A stretch of 64,000 nt of DNA from Capsicum annuum (GCF_002878395.1 NC_061115.1:92916695-92980694); one strand, 5' to 3'; positions 25,071-36,729 are shown, counted from the first letter of the stretch. Notes: a model not told the origin generated them from the letters alone. A program made the numbers and translations.

Positions 25071-25441
25071 TCTCCACCACTCGTATCCAAGCATCAACCC
25101 TTTCATTAAATACTATCCAGTAAATGACTCATCCAACCAATTCATTACCACAACGTACGATCTATATCCACAACTCGTATCCTTAGTTGAATGAAATACC
25201 AAGAGGATCAAACACTGCTAACCATACGTGTCCTTGATACTACTCGTATCAATCTTTATGACTCATACCCCTAAGTCATACATATTTTAATGACCAAAAC
25301 CATCCCACTAACTAAAACTAGTCAACATAAAATAGGACCATACCACTCGTACCCCAACTATGGCTCGTACCCATTAGTATATTGGGTCCAGAAAATGGAT
25401 TTCCAGGAAATTTTCTAAGGGTAATAACTAAGGATGTTTCA
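25071..25441 (-). repeat. 5' LTR of the Tekay-like element, part 2
   Basis: It aligns with about 9915-10297 of the other LTR, sharing CATCCAACCAA, GGATCAAACACTGC and CATACCACTCGTACCCCAAC. It ends in TTTCA, followed by GGTAT. Confidence 0.85.
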
Positions 25442-25446
25442 GGTAT

Positions 25447-26290
25447 TTAGGCTGAGAGACCTTGAAAAACATAAACTCATTAGGGGGCATGCGTATTGTG
25501 AAGGAACTGGGATCCTGCCAAATAATTGGATTTTTGGTATTAAAATTGATGACAACCTTAATCCACTTACATGATTGATTTTTGAATATGAATTTTCATT
25601 TGTCTTTTCCTACTACTTTTAACTAACGCTTTGCATTATTGGATAAGTTGAATTTTGAAAGTTCTTGGTAATCATGAAATGGTTTGAAATGAAACTTCAA
25701 AGTCCTATTGGCCAATGGGTTCAAGTCCCATTAGGCAATCTTATTGGGCCCCTACTTGGGACTTTGGAATCTTATTGGCTAAGGATGGTTAGAGTCCTAC
25801 ATGGCTAATGGTTTGGTAACGACATTGAACTTAGGAGTCCTATTAGTTTATGGGTTAGAGTACCATTGGAAATATTGGATTTGGCAATTTGGCATGTTCT
25901 TGCAAGTCTTAGTCGGTATGATGATAACACTTCATATTCCCTTGATAAATGACTCTTTGATTATATAAATGAGTTATATGCTAAATATTTTAATTTGGTC
26001 TTATAGGGGGTAGTTTAGTTTGTTGTGAAGTAGAGGTTCTGAGAGTACTGTTACTAGAAACCATGTTTGCCAGTGTGGGGAGTCTAAATAACCAGGTGTT
26101 TGAGTCACCCTTACTTTATGAAAAGGCATTTATCTCACCCTTGATATATGAACGGGGAATTTGCGTCCCCTATGAATATATGTTTATGATTACTCTATTG
26201 TTCGTGCGGCTACATGTACTGAGGCTTGACCAGGGGGAAGAGCTGGGGCTCATATAGTCCATGGGTACAATTATAACAATTATGCTACAT
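25447..26290 (+). repeat. Probable 5' portion of an older gypsy LTR
   Basis: It contains degenerate repeats of the phrase AGTCCTATTGGCCAATGGG (about 25695-25880) and a triple of TCACCCTTACTTTATGAA-like phrases (26104-26180). No coding domain is seen; a 64-codon frame here is not gene-like. It reads like LTR sequence, and I suspect it continues at 33441 on the far side of the inserted Athila/Tat-like material. The first 100 bases may be target or CACTA remnant. Confidence 0.4.
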
Positions 26291-27755
26291 AATTTATAAG
26301 TCCAATTTGATAACTTACTAGCATTTTTAAGCCTAAATTATTATTCTTTTTTATTGATTTGTTGTTACTTTCTTACTTCATTTTCATTTATATTGGTAAA
26401 AATTGAAATGAGAAGATAAGAAAGAAGCTTGATAAAAATTAGCTAAGGAGAAGGTGAATGAGAAGAAATGTGACCTAAAAGCACAAAAGCTGAAATTATA
26501 GGCGCAGGAGTCGATCCTCAGTTACCGCGATCATGGATTGAGGGGTGCAATAGTGGTAAGTCAACAATTCTACAAAATGGCGATCACGATATGACAACCG
26601 CAATAGTGGTACCACGATCACAGTCAAGGGATGGTGATCGTTTGGTAGAGCAGAAAAGTTTGAAGGGCATTTTTGTAATATTTAGCAAATGTGGAATTGG
26701 GGCTTAAATAAGGGTTTTTAGTTCATTTTTCATCCCATATTTTATCTTACATATTATGTTATCCTTAGTTTAGGTTTTATCACTTGGATCTTGGATCTTG
26801 AATTTATACTAATTTGAGATAAGAATCAATTATAAAAACTCCAAAGTGAAGAATTGGCAAATCTCATTGAGGATTTATTGGAATTTAAAGTGTAGTTTTG
26901 TTTCTCTTAATTTTTCATGAATCAAACTAATACAGATTTTGGTATATTTTTGTTTATTATCTTTATGATTTGCTAGTCCTTCCTCTTGGGATTATGTTAA
27001 AATAAGGTCAGATTGTATATGGGTAGTAATGTATTTGTGTCGATTCTAGTTTGGTGATGATGAGTTCTATTATTGCTTAGTTAATTTAGTTAGGTTTTGT
27101 TGTTGAAAGCACCAAATACCCAAAATTTGTTTGTGTGTGAAAACCCCAAACTCTTAAAAGCCTAAACAATCCTTGAAAGAGGGGTTTGGGTGAACTTTTG
27201 AAACCTAGGACTTCCTTGAAAGCAGGATATGGTGACAAAGAAATAGTGGGCAATAATGGATATAGATTACTATATTTTTCCTATCTTAGAAATAAGGGTG
27301 AATAGAGAGTACGCTATATTTTTTAAATCATCCTATGAATAGGGATGCCTAATTGAGGTGTTGGGTAGCTCTAATTGACACACTCGTTAGGTACTAAAAA
27401 GATTCAATGAGTGACTACTTTGAGAATTTGTTGACGAACAAACCTCATAGACTTTAAACCTATCCCACCGCATCATTAAAAAATAGAATTTTCACCGAAT
27501 CATTCTGTTCTCATGCATAAATTTCCCCTAGGAAAGCATACTCCCAAGATCCGTTCCTAATTTATTATCTATCCCAAGTCTTGAATTAGTCATTTAGAAG
27601 CACCAAATCATTCATATCTTTCAAAATGTTTAAAACCCCTCAATCTTTGTAGCCTAAGTTTGAATTTAGTAAGTACTTTCATTTCAAACTTATCGATTCG
27701 CCACTCACATTATTCCTTATGGATTCGATCTCGACTCTTGTTGGGTTATTATATT
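26291..27755 (+). repeat. LTR of an Athila/Tat-like element, copy A
   Basis: The reverse complement of 27756-29232 over almost its whole length. It begins with a worn start near ATAAGTCCAATTTG. It then carries a cluster of CGATC-type palindromes (26508-26645), a TAAATAAGGG box (about 26705) and the CACCAAATACCCAAAA block. It ends at GGGTTATTATATT, where it meets copy B. No primer site or internal region is attached, so it is a solo or broken LTR. Confidence 0.75.
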
Positions 27756-29232
27756 GGAAATGCTCAACTTACACGTCAATTTAAGTGTAAGGCAGTTATT
27801 GTAAATATAATAATACAACAAGAGTCGGGGTTGAATCCATGAGGAATAATGGTAGTGGAAAATAGGTATGTTCGAAATGAAAGTACTTACTAAATTCAAA
27901 CTTAGGATACAAAGATTTAGGGGTTTTAAACATTTTCATAGATATGAATAATTTTTGGCTTTTAAACAAAAAATTCAACACAAATAATAATTAGACTTTA
28001 AACAATTAGGCACGGATCTTAGGATTATGATTTTCTAGTAACAAGTTATTCATGGGAACATGATGATTTGGTAAATTCTTATTGTTAATGATTTCATTGA
28101 CTAAAAAAATGATATCATAGGCTAGGTTGAAAGTCCTTGAGTCTAGTTTGTGAACAATGTCTCAAAGATGTCAGTCACTGGCCCTTTCGAGTATGTAACG
28201 AACGTGTTAAATAGAGCCACTCAACACCTCAATTGGGAATCCCTATTTTTAGGAAGATGCCCAAAATATAGCCTACTCTCTATTCAACCTTATTTCTAAG
28301 ATAGCAAAAAGATAGTAATCTACAATCATTATTGTCCACTATTGCTTTGTCCCCCATAGCCCTCTTTCAACGATGGTTTGAGCTTTCAAGAGTTTGGATT
28401 TTCACCCACAAACCCATTTTGGGTATTTGGGGCTTTCACCTAGAAAATCCAACTAATTTAACCAAGTAATAGTAGAACCTATCATCACCAAACTATAATC
28501 TACACAACTCACATACAATTGCCCCCTATTTTAACACAATCCCAAGAGGAATAAATAAAAACTCATAGAGATCATAAAAAAATATACCAAAATCTCCATC
28601 AATTTGATTCATGAAAAAACAAAGAGAATGGAATCCATACTTTAAATTCAAATGAATCCTCAATAGGATTTACCAATTCTTCACTTTTGAGTTTCTCTAA
28701 TTAATGTTTGCCTCAAATTAGTATAAATTCAAACTCCAAGTGATAAACACTAAAATAAGGATAGGATAATATTTAAGATAAGAGATGGGATGAAAAATGA
28801 GCTAAAAACACATATTCAAGCCCTAATTGCACATTTGCCAAATATTACAAAAATGACCTTCAAAATTTTCTCCTCTACCACAATAGTCATCGCTAGACTG
28901 CGATTGACGTACCTCTATCGCGGTAGTCATATCGCAATCGCCCTTTGGTTGACTTGATGAATGATCGCGATCATGACCCTTAATCCATGATTGTGGTATC
29001 TGAGGGTCGACTCCCGGGCCTGTAATCTCAGCTTTTGTTCTTTTTTCCTACATTTATTTTTTTTCACCTTCTCCTTAGCTCTTTTTAATCAAGTTTCCTT
29101 TCTCATATTCTTATTGCAATTTTTACCTACACAAATAAGCATTAAGTAAGAAAGTAACAACAAATAAATGAAAAATTATGATAATTTATGTTTAAAAATG
29201 CTAATAAGTTGTCAAATTGATGACTTATTAAC
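27756..29232 (-). repeat. 3' LTR of the Athila/Tat-like element, copy B
   Basis: On the minus strand it starts TGTTAATAAGTCATC and ends with a GTGTAAGTTGAGCATTTCC block. It shares U3 landmarks with copy C (32757-33440), including the palindrome cluster at 28885-29010. With copy A it forms an inverted repeat centred near 27780. Mirror-image short reading frames at 27660-27842 (plus) and 27717-27899 (minus) start with the same ten residues. Confidence 0.75.
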
Positions 29233-29247
29233 ACCCCCAAACTTAAA
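29233..29247 (-). other. Polypurine tract of the Athila/Tat-like element
   Basis: The minus strand reads GTTTAAGTTTGGGGG next to the LTR start TGTTAATAAG. This is the standard 3' end of the family. Confidence 0.75.
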
Positions 29248-31740
29248 CTACTGCCTTTCGTAAAGAAACCATGAACAATTTAATAAGATAGGATATTTAA
29301 CTCAAATACATCCAAAAGAAAACTATACTAGAGGAATAAGATAACAAAGTTCTACAAAGACTTTTCAAAATGTCATGACATCAAGTAAACCAAATTTTCT
29401 AATCAGCCCATATTATGAAGCAAGGATGCTAGTTTGTATGGAATGAATCTTCAAAATAAACTTATCACCTAAAGAGGAAACGCAAAATCATCAAAAAAAA
29501 TTCTCTATCTTCACAATACAACTTACTCCTCGCATTTACCCAAACCAAGAGTAAGACTTCACCCTCTACCCTAAACGATCAATGTCGCTCACAATCCAGA
29601 GTTAGATCCACACACAAAAAAGACATTGAAATTTCTAAAGGACCTCAAATAATAAAAGAATTCCCACTCACTTTCGGAAACAAATTCAAGTACAATGAGT
29701 ATAACCATAGGCTTGCCCATTGTGTTTTTCGCCAATAATGTAGACCTACCTAGTTTGGAATCACCAAGGGCTTGTGGAACAAGATCAGGGAAGAACTATA
29801 TATGGATCGAGTAACTAAATGACCTTTATCAATGCAATTACTCTATCCATTCTACACCAAATTTTTTAAAAATCTACACCTTATTCTTGTTCAATTAATT
29901 TTCCATATTTCACTACCCCCACTTTTTCCTAGTGTTTACCAAACAATTTAACACAACCATTTTAGTTCATCATTTCTTTGACTTTTTGGAGAGACTTTCT
30001 AACTTTAAGCCCTTCTTAGCCCTTCATTCTTTCAATTTCTCTTCAAGTTTATAGGCTAGGGTATTAAACTTTATTATTAAGCACATCTCTTGTCTTTTAA
30101 GCACATGACTTGATAACCTTACATAAACCTTTCTTTGACCATCTGTGCACATCATATTTACCCTCTCCCCCCCCAAAAAAAAAATTGGAGTTTGAACCAC
30201 GCTCACATTATTTACCGAACAACACAAACTACCCCAAACTTAGGCTTTTGCCTATATTTCATTTCATAAAATCATGCAATGCATCGAAAGAGGTTAAGTT
30301 CCAAATGGATGATCTTAAAAAGGTATTAACTATTTTAGCAAGGTTATAATTACACAAAGAAAGAAAAATGGGTAAAAAGGCTCAAAGGGGTTAACTAGAG
30401 AAAAATGTTAAGGCGAGAATTTTGCTATGTGATGGGTCAAAAATGGCCTAGGGTCATTCTCCAAACAAACCTTGTCTAAGATTTTCCTTTGAACAAACTC
30501 GGGGTAAGTTCTACTAAACATATGTACAACAATTATGCAAAAATTTTACCACACAAAGCATCATACTAATACAATAAAAAGTTAATCTCGCAACTAATTT
30601 AAGCAATTTGAGCATAATAAGTCACTTCGAGTCATGACTCATCCTTGTAAAGAGAGCAAAAAAATGAATTTAATGGTTTTACTAAAAAAAAAGCTACAAT
30701 AACATCCTTGATCTCTCTCTATTTTTTTTTAAAAAAGAAAACTATTATTTCATTTCTTGCCAATGACATTTTAAAAGAACTTTTGAACTTTTGCCTCTTC
30801 CTAAACAATTAAAGAAAAACTTAGGTCAATGCAAGGCAACATTATCATTACATTTCATCGGATTCTTTTCACAAAACTTCACATATCATCCATTTAGTTT
30901 ATAAAAAACTCATGGCACCAATGGAAACACAAATTTCCCTTTACCCTTATGAATGGAGTCACCCAATCTATCATAGGGTAAGGTAAGCATTCATATCCCT
31001 TGGGTTACTTAGACTTTAACCAAATATGGTATGATAAGAAAAATAATCGTTCAAACCATGGACATAACATTAATACACAATTTTAACCAAAACCCACCGG
31101 TTATACTACTTTTAAGAACAATTGGACTCAAAGTTATACTACAAAAATGATCACACAATGCCCTAAGAAAGTTTACATTAATCTTTACAAACATAAAAGA
31201 CATTTCTCTCTTACTGATATTTTAACAAACATGTGGTGTGCCTATAAAGTTTGGGCTTGAATAGGTAAAATAACAACACATGTGAACAAGCCTTATGCCC
31301 CAATTTATCACCAAACATGCCACTCATAATTATTCTAACCCAGTTAAATCAACCACTACTCAATTAAGCAAACAAACCTCAAATGGATGTATCATCAAAC
31401 ACATGGTGTGCACAAGTGTATCAAAGCAAGAATTTTACAATTTAGCATTTGAGACAAGGAACATATTCAAAAATCTTCATCCCAGCAACCATATTCTACA
31501 AAATTAAGTTCAAACGAATTAAATTCAAACCAAAAAAAACCATAGAATGTTATCATCATTCGTATTTTAAAGATCATCCCTTGTAAGCTTACTTAAGAGA
31601 GGAATGTGATGAAAAGAAAGTCCAATATACTTATCCCGAGTTTCATTATTGAGGTACCAATGACAAATTGTGCTATTGCATACAACCACCCAAAAATAAG
31701 CTAAAAAATAAATTAAAAAAATTAAAAAACATCAAGAAAA
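29248..31740 (-). other. Non-coding 3' internal region of the Athila/Tat-like element
   Basis: About 2.5 kb without a recognisable domain in any frame. The small frames (30024-30349, 31295-31507) are AT-rich noise. A C-run next to an A-run at 30167-30182 is a low-complexity stretch. The region probably derives from a long untranslated 3' segment, or has lost its pol genes by deletion. Confidence 0.5.
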
Positions 31741-31747
31741 ATTATTT

Positions 31748-31795
31748 GGGTTGCCTCCCAAGAAGTGCCTTAGTTAAACTCATAGCACGACATCT
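31748..31795 (-). other. Conserved post-gag-pro motif, minus-strand copy
   Basis: The minus strand reads GATGTCGTGCTATGAGTTTA, then ACTAAGGCACTTCTTGGGAG and GCAACCC. The same motif lies after the protease in two other copies (37673 and 49546). Its conservation in otherwise decayed DNA and its fixed place make it a useful family marker; its function is unknown. Confidence 0.7.
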
Positions 31796-31849
31796 TTTGC
31801 CTATCAAATTTATGTCTTCATTTGGAAGACTTGAAGTGGCAGCCCAACT

Positions 31850-32756
31850 TTAGATCAATACATCTTTGAGGAATTTTGGGAAAAGGTGAGGATAAAATAA
31901 AATATTTTCTATCTCGCTACTTTGAAGATTTAAAATTTTTTGCCAACTTGATATCAAACTTTCTTATAGGCTAATTGGGTATTGGTGAGAGCATCAAAAT
32001 TTCACTTATAACACACCGAATTTCACATTTATTAGGCTTCAAGTGGGGGCTTCATTTTGTACTTTTGGAATGAGAAGCTAAAAAATGTAGTGATTTTTCT
32101 CCTCATCTCCAAATAGACTAGATTCTTCACAAAGGATTTGCTTGTTTTTTCAGCCTTCAAGTGAGGGGCTTCATTTATTGACATTTTTTCCCAAAATGGA
32201 CTAGAGCCTTCACAAAGGATTTGCTTGGGTTTTTCTTTTAACTTTAGTACCATTTCTTCAATCTTGGCATCATCTCTCATGTTATGAAATCACCAAGCTT
32301 TCATCAACATTGATCTCATTTGGAAAAGTACACATAGCTATGGTATTTGAAAAATTAGCCTCCATACCTACTTCCTCTATTATTTTGATTTCCTTTTTAC
32401 ATGCCCCACATATTGATGCATGTAATATATGTTAGCCCCCATTATTTCCACCCAATCCAATATACGAAGCATTGTTTAAACACCATTGTATTTGGCATAT
32501 TGTTCTTCTCTTTTCTCCTTATAGGACCTATCAAACTTACAAGAATAACTAGCATTTGGCTTTGTATAATGAGGTGAAGGGGAATTTGGACAATCGCTCC
32601 AATGTCTATATCGACCACCACATAAGGAATAATTGTACCCCCAAAAGGATTGAGATGGTTCATAGATCTCTTTCCGAAGAGAATATCTACAATTTTACTA
32701 AAAGTAGGGTCCACCACAATATGGAAATAGATTATCAAGATAATAAACATACCACC
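31850..32756 (-). pseudogene. Gag/internal protein remnant of the Athila/Tat-like element
   Basis: Two minus-strand frames can be read. The upstream one has a Trp/Tyr/Cys-rich run (CGGRYRHWSDCPNSPSPHY, about 32550-32620) as in the C-terminal part of some plant gag proteins. The downstream one (32032-32280, 82 codons) is Lys-rich, with MVLKLKEKPKQILCEGSSP and LKAEKTSKSFVKNLVYLEM. Inside it a segment around TTCACAAAGGATTTGCTTG repeats about 82 bases apart. I do not recognise a catalytic motif. Frameshifts separate the parts. The conserved motif at 31748 follows at the 3' side, as it follows gag-pro elsewhere. Confidence 0.45.
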
Positions 32757-33440
32757 ATGAGGAAGAACTAGCAACTCATAAATATAATAAACAAAAATAT
32801 GTCAAAATCTCCATTAATTTAATTCATAAAAAATAAAGAGAACACAAACCAAACTTTAAATTCACGTGAATCTTCAATGGGAATTGCCAATTCTTCACTT
32901 TGGAGTTTCTCTGATTAATTCTTGCCTCAAAGTAGTATAAATTCAAGATACAAGCGCAAAATAATAAACCCTAAAATAAGGATACAATATTATGCAAGAT
33001 AAATGATGGGATGAAAATAAGGTAAAAACCTCTATTTAAGACCCAATTCAACATTTATAAAATATTACAAAAATGCCCATCAAACTTTTTCGCTCTACCG
33101 CGATCGCCATCGCTTGACTGTGATCATGGTAGTCATATTATGATTACCTTTTAGTTGACATATCGACTTACTATGATCGCAAACCTCAATTTACGATCAC
33201 GGTAACTTGGGGTCGATTCCTAGGCCTGAAATTTTAGCTTTTGTTCCTTTTTCTCACATTTCTTCTCTTTCACCGTCTCCTTAGCTCATTTTTATCAAGT
33301 TTCCTTGGTCATCTTCTTATTACAATTTTTACCTACACAAAAGAGCATTAAGTAAGAAAGTAACAACAAATCAATGAAAAAGAATTATTATTTAGGTTTA
33401 AAAAATTCTAGTAAGGTGTCAAATTGATGACTTATCAACA
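32757..33440 (-). repeat. 5' LTR (shortened) of the Athila/Tat-like element, copy C
   Basis: It aligns with the U3 part of copies A and B. On the plus strand it ends GACTTATCAACA (minus-strand start TGTTGATAAGTC) and holds the palindrome cluster at 33095-33215. It is about 680 bases instead of about 1470, cut at GAGGAAGAACTAGC. Confidence 0.7.
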
Positions 33441-34052
33441 ATCCAATCTAATGTTTTAAAGTTCATGCTAAGCCTTGTTCCCTATCCGAACATATATATA
33501 TATATATATGTAAATGCATATGACTGTGTGTATTTGTATTGAATGATTTTGAAATATTGACCATAACACTACTTTATTGCTTTATTCCCAAGAAACATGC
33601 TAGCACTCAACCCACTAAGCATCATCATATGTTTTATCCCCATGCAATGCAGGAAAAGGAGACACTTTTGCTCTTTTTACACAGTGATAAGTGGTCCTTG
33701 GATTGTTTGTGAGTTACCTTGAAGTTGTGAGCCTTAATTTTATTGATAGCCTATTACATCATGGTTAAGTTTTGGTCATAGATGGTTTTCTTAGTTACCT
33801 TTTTGGCTTTTAGAATGGTTTTGGTTTTTTTATAAGCTTTATGGATTATTGTGGGTTGGGAGTTAGTATTGGGAGTTGGTATTATATTTTATTGCAAATT
33901 CTAATTGTTGCTTTTTCTATCTTGTTTTTTGTTAGAAATTTATTTACTACTAGATTTATTATGTTTTTTTTTACTAAACAAAGAGGGTTGTCTCCGATAT
34001 ATAGCAGAATTGGGATACTCGTCATGGGTAGGCCCTAGGTTAGGTCATGAAA
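33441..34052 (+). repeat. 3' portion of an LTR belonging to the gag-pro element that follows
   Basis: It ends immediately before a primer site, so it is the U3/R/U5 end of a plus-strand 5' LTR. It includes an (AT)n run at 33491-33510 and the phrase CCCCATGCAATGCAGG, common before the R region in plant gypsy LTRs. The left part is missing here and may be 25447-26290. Confidence 0.6.
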
Positions 34053-34055
34053 ATG

Positions 34056-34068
34056 TAGTATCAGAGCC
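34056..34068 (+). other. Primer binding site, tRNA-iMet type
   Basis: TAGTATCAGAGCC matches TGGTATCAGAGCC at 12 of 13 positions and is followed by TAAGTTCATGG, the usual continuation in Tekay-like elements. Confidence 0.85.
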
Positions 34069-34263
34069 TAAGTTCATGGTCAATTGGTTTTCCAAAAAGG
34101 TTTGTTGAGTAGAGTCTCTTTTATGGGTATTTAGAGTGCCACAGTTATAAGGGAGAGGCTCTGATGTATTTTAGAATGTTTCTCTTTCTTGTGATCTAAT
34201 TTTAGGTTATAGAGTTTAAGTTCTTGAAAACTCCTCTAATTTCTTTTATTCGTATTTCAAATA

Positions 34264-35740
34264 ATGCCTCCTTAAAGATCTGATTATCGTGGAACCACTT
34301 ATGTCCTACCAGAGAACAATATGGATGGAACTCATTCTACTTATGAAGTACAAAACTGGTCTAAGGACATATCCTAATTGAACCACCCCCATGGAGTTCT
34401 ACCAGTCCTTACATATACTCCTCGAGCTACTCAGGATAATGATGATCATTCCCTCACCACCCCAAGGAAATATTTCCAATGTTGAGATCTATCAGTCTAT
34501 TAATTTGCTAACACAGTTGGTGACTTCTTAGTATTAGCCTGATCATGTTGGTTTTATTTCTCCCTTTTTTGAGGTTACTAGGGTTGTCTTATTTATGAGG
34601 TTGAATCCCATACCCTTTATAGTATCTAAGGTTAAAGAAGATCCTTAGGTTTTTATTAATAAGATAGAGAGGATATTTAGGGTGATACACACTTCTGATT
34701 CTAAAGGTATGGATTTCATGGCATATCAGTTGAAGGATGAGGCATATCACTGATATAAGGAATAGGAACAACTAAGAGGAGATGATGCTAAGCTAGCTAT
34801 AAGGGATGACTTCTAGGAGCTTCGCTACTTCATTTCATTCCTCATTAGTTGAGGGAGGCTAGGGCTGAGGAGTTTATGAATCTGAAATAGGAAAGATGAG
34901 CATGAAGGAGTATGCCCTAAAATTTCATTATTTGTCTCGTTATGCTACTATGATAGTTTCTATCATGAGGGATAGGATGAGAAGGTTTGCATTGGGCCTT
35001 TCTAATGACTTAGTGTTGGAATTCAAGGCCGCCTTGCTCAATAATTACATTGTATGTCTAGGTTAGTGTTGTTCATTGAATAAGTGGATGATGAGAAAAA
35101 GTAGTAAGCTATAATATAGGATAGATAGAGTAATAAATTCATGTATTCTGAGCAGGGTGGAGGCTAGGAGAATAGTGGTAGAGATGGAAGTGGTCTAAGA
35201 AGTAGGGGTGGAATTTTTGTTCCTATTCTACTGCTAGTGCTCCATACCCAATGTCGTCTAGTAATTATTGCTTTCAGACTAATGGTGAGTTTAAGGAACA
35301 AGGTGCCCAGTCTCAAGCCAGTGGAACTCAGTCAGCCCCATCTTATCCCCTTTATTATTTTTATGGGAATATGCATCATAGAGTGTATGATGAGGAGAGG
35401 AATCAGTGTTTTAGGTGTGTTCATCTTAGTCATATGCAGTGGAAATATCCTGCATCTAGTGTTTTAAAGGATCAATTAAGGTTTCAGTTTCTGCCTCTTC
35501 AGCTCTTGCACCAAAGGGTGCGTTCTCAGACTCTAAAACTAGTCCGAACCATCTTTATGCTATTGTCACCCATCTCAAATCTGAGGCATCTCCTGATGTA
35601 TTCACTGGTATATTTTTACTCATCTCTCATGACTTATATTTCTTAGTTGATCTGGGGTATTCTCTTTCTTATGTAAACCCTTATATGCTATTCATTTTGG
35701 TTTTGATCTTGAGTAAATTTCTGACCCCTTTTTCTATGTA
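34264..35740 (+). pseudogene. Gypsy gag and protease start, broken
   Basis: Gag packages the element RNA, and protease cuts the polyprotein. The likely start is ATG at 34264 (M-P-P, typical for this gag group). The capsid end is clear at about 34845-35040: REARAEEFMNL, then KEYALKFHYLSRYA and ALGLSNDLVLEFKAALLNNY. After a frameshift, an open frame of 131 codons (35251-35646) carries a zinc knuckle, CFRCVHLSHMQWKY (35410-35451). The spacing is right for CX2CX4HX4C, but the last Cys is Tyr. Protease begins at about 35560 with SPDVFTGIF and LVDLGYSLSYVNPY; the usual D-S/P-G active site reads D-L-G. Many stops occur in the first 600 bases. Confidence 0.8.
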
Positions 35741-35787
35741 TACCCCTGGGGTAAGGAGATGTTTGTAGATCTAATAGGTCTAGATAT

Positions 35788-36729
35788 TGTCACGCCTTAA
35801 ATCCTATTAGGGTGGATAGACACTCGTAGCCGTAAAGGCCTGAGAGAACCAATCATAACCTTGTACTTTGCATGCATGTAACTATGACAACCAAAGGTTT
35901 TAACAATATGATATAATGCATTGATGAGAATAATTACGTAGGAAAGTGCAAAATTATATATACAAGACAAGGCCGTTGGAGCCATAAATTTAAGAGACAA
36001 AACACTACCATGTTTAACTTTACATTAGTCAACAAAGCCCCTAAGAGATACATAGACTTAGCAAAGGTCGGGACAAACCCCCGCTCTACTCTTGACTACT
36101 GCCCAATACTAAAATATATGGATCAAACTCAAAAAGCCCCGAATCAACCTAGAGCTCACCATTAGTCATTGAATAGCCTATGCTTTTACTAGCGAGGTGT
36201 ATTAGCTGAAGCACTTATGCCTACAACATGAAATACAGGTCCCCCATGAGGGATGACAGTATGAAAATATGTGTTGAATATGTAAGGCTGAAGGTAACAA
36301 CAAATGATATAAGAGCTCTATAGAAATCAGATACAAGTGAATAAATAGTGCTAGTAGAAGACCTTATATATTTTTAGGATCAGGTACATGACGTTCATTT
36401 CTTTATTTACCTTTATTACTTTATAATCTTTGTAAGTCATATAATACAAATGACCAGCTGATCTGTGGTAAATAGACAAATCAGGATTGGGCCATGCTAG
36501 GCTTATGCCCATGAGCTGCCACCCATGAATAAATATTGTGATCGGCCCATGTTAGGCTTATGCCCCTAAGCTTCTACCCACATATAAAGGTATCGAGATC
36601 GGCCCATGATAGGTTTATTCCCCTAAGCTACCACTCATTTTACAAGTTTGCATTACTTAGTTTGTTTAACCTTTGAGATTGTTACTTTGGTGCTCATAAA
36701 ATTATGGTACTTTGGTGCTTATAAAATTA
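35788..36729. repeat. LTR-like remnant
   Basis: It starts TGTCACGCCTTAAATCC, an opening resembling the LTR edges at 53110 and 54195. No coding domain is seen; the minus-strand frame of 67 codons here is incidental. It contains the 57-base tandem repeat listed separately and ends abruptly at 36730, where a copy of Athila/Tat-like internal sequence begins. Orientation is uncertain; by analogy with 54195 it may be minus. Confidence 0.45.
36486..36646. repeat. Tandem repeat, 55-57 bases, 3 copies
   Basis: Units start near 36486, 36541 and 36598. Each has GGCCCATG, AGG-TTAT-CCC, AAGCT-C-ACC and an AT-rich tail. Units diverge moderately. It lies inside the LTR-like remnant. Confidence 0.8.

Larger units (their letters stand above)
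7989..25441 (-). mobile_element. Tekay/Del-like Ty3-gypsy retrotransposon, decayed, with nested insertion
   Basis: A complete LTR-to-LTR element on the minus strand. It has a 3' LTR (7989-10297), polypurine tract (10298-10310), internal region with chromodomain region, integrase, RNase H, RT and gag remnants (right to left in coding order), primer site (14249-14261) and a 5' LTR (14270-16183 plus 25071-25441). The 5' LTR is interrupted by another element. Without the insertion the element is about 8.6 kb. Flanks GGTAA (7984-7988) and GGTAT (25442-25446) look like a 5-bp target duplication with one mismatch. It appears to have landed in the CACTA remnant. The LTRs differ at many sites and the coding region is full of stops, so it is old and inactive. 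Confidence 0.88.
27756..33440 (-). mobile_element. Athila/Tat-like gypsy element, deleted
   Basis: A minus-strand element with a 3' LTR (27756-29232), polypurine tract (29233-29247), internal region (29248-32756) and a shortened 5' LTR (32757-33440). The classic Athila/Tat phrase of AAGTTTGGGGGTGT at the 3' internal end supports the family. No RT, RNase H or integrase is seen. The 5' LTR's right part, the primer site and the gag N-terminus are missing, which suggests one deletion joining LTR to internal sequence at about 32757. Confidence 0.65.
34056..35785 (+). mobile_element. Gypsy gag-pro remnant, plus strand
   Basis: Primer site (34056-34068), leader, gag and the start of protease are in normal order. 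The element breaks at about 35785, where another LTR-like sequence starts, so RT, RNase H, integrase and the 3' LTR are absent. Confidence 0.75.

Noticed and set aside
27660..27899. Matching ORFs on opposite strands (both starting with the same ten residues)
   Set aside because: They come from the inverted LTR pair and are not genes. Codon content is AT-rich and no family matches.
30167..30182. C-run/A-run junction as a polypurine tract
   Set aside because: It is not next to any LTR edge; the true tract of this element is at 29233-29247.
36486..36646. Possible CRISPR or satellite array
   Set aside because: Only three diverged units without spacers; too short for a satellite array.
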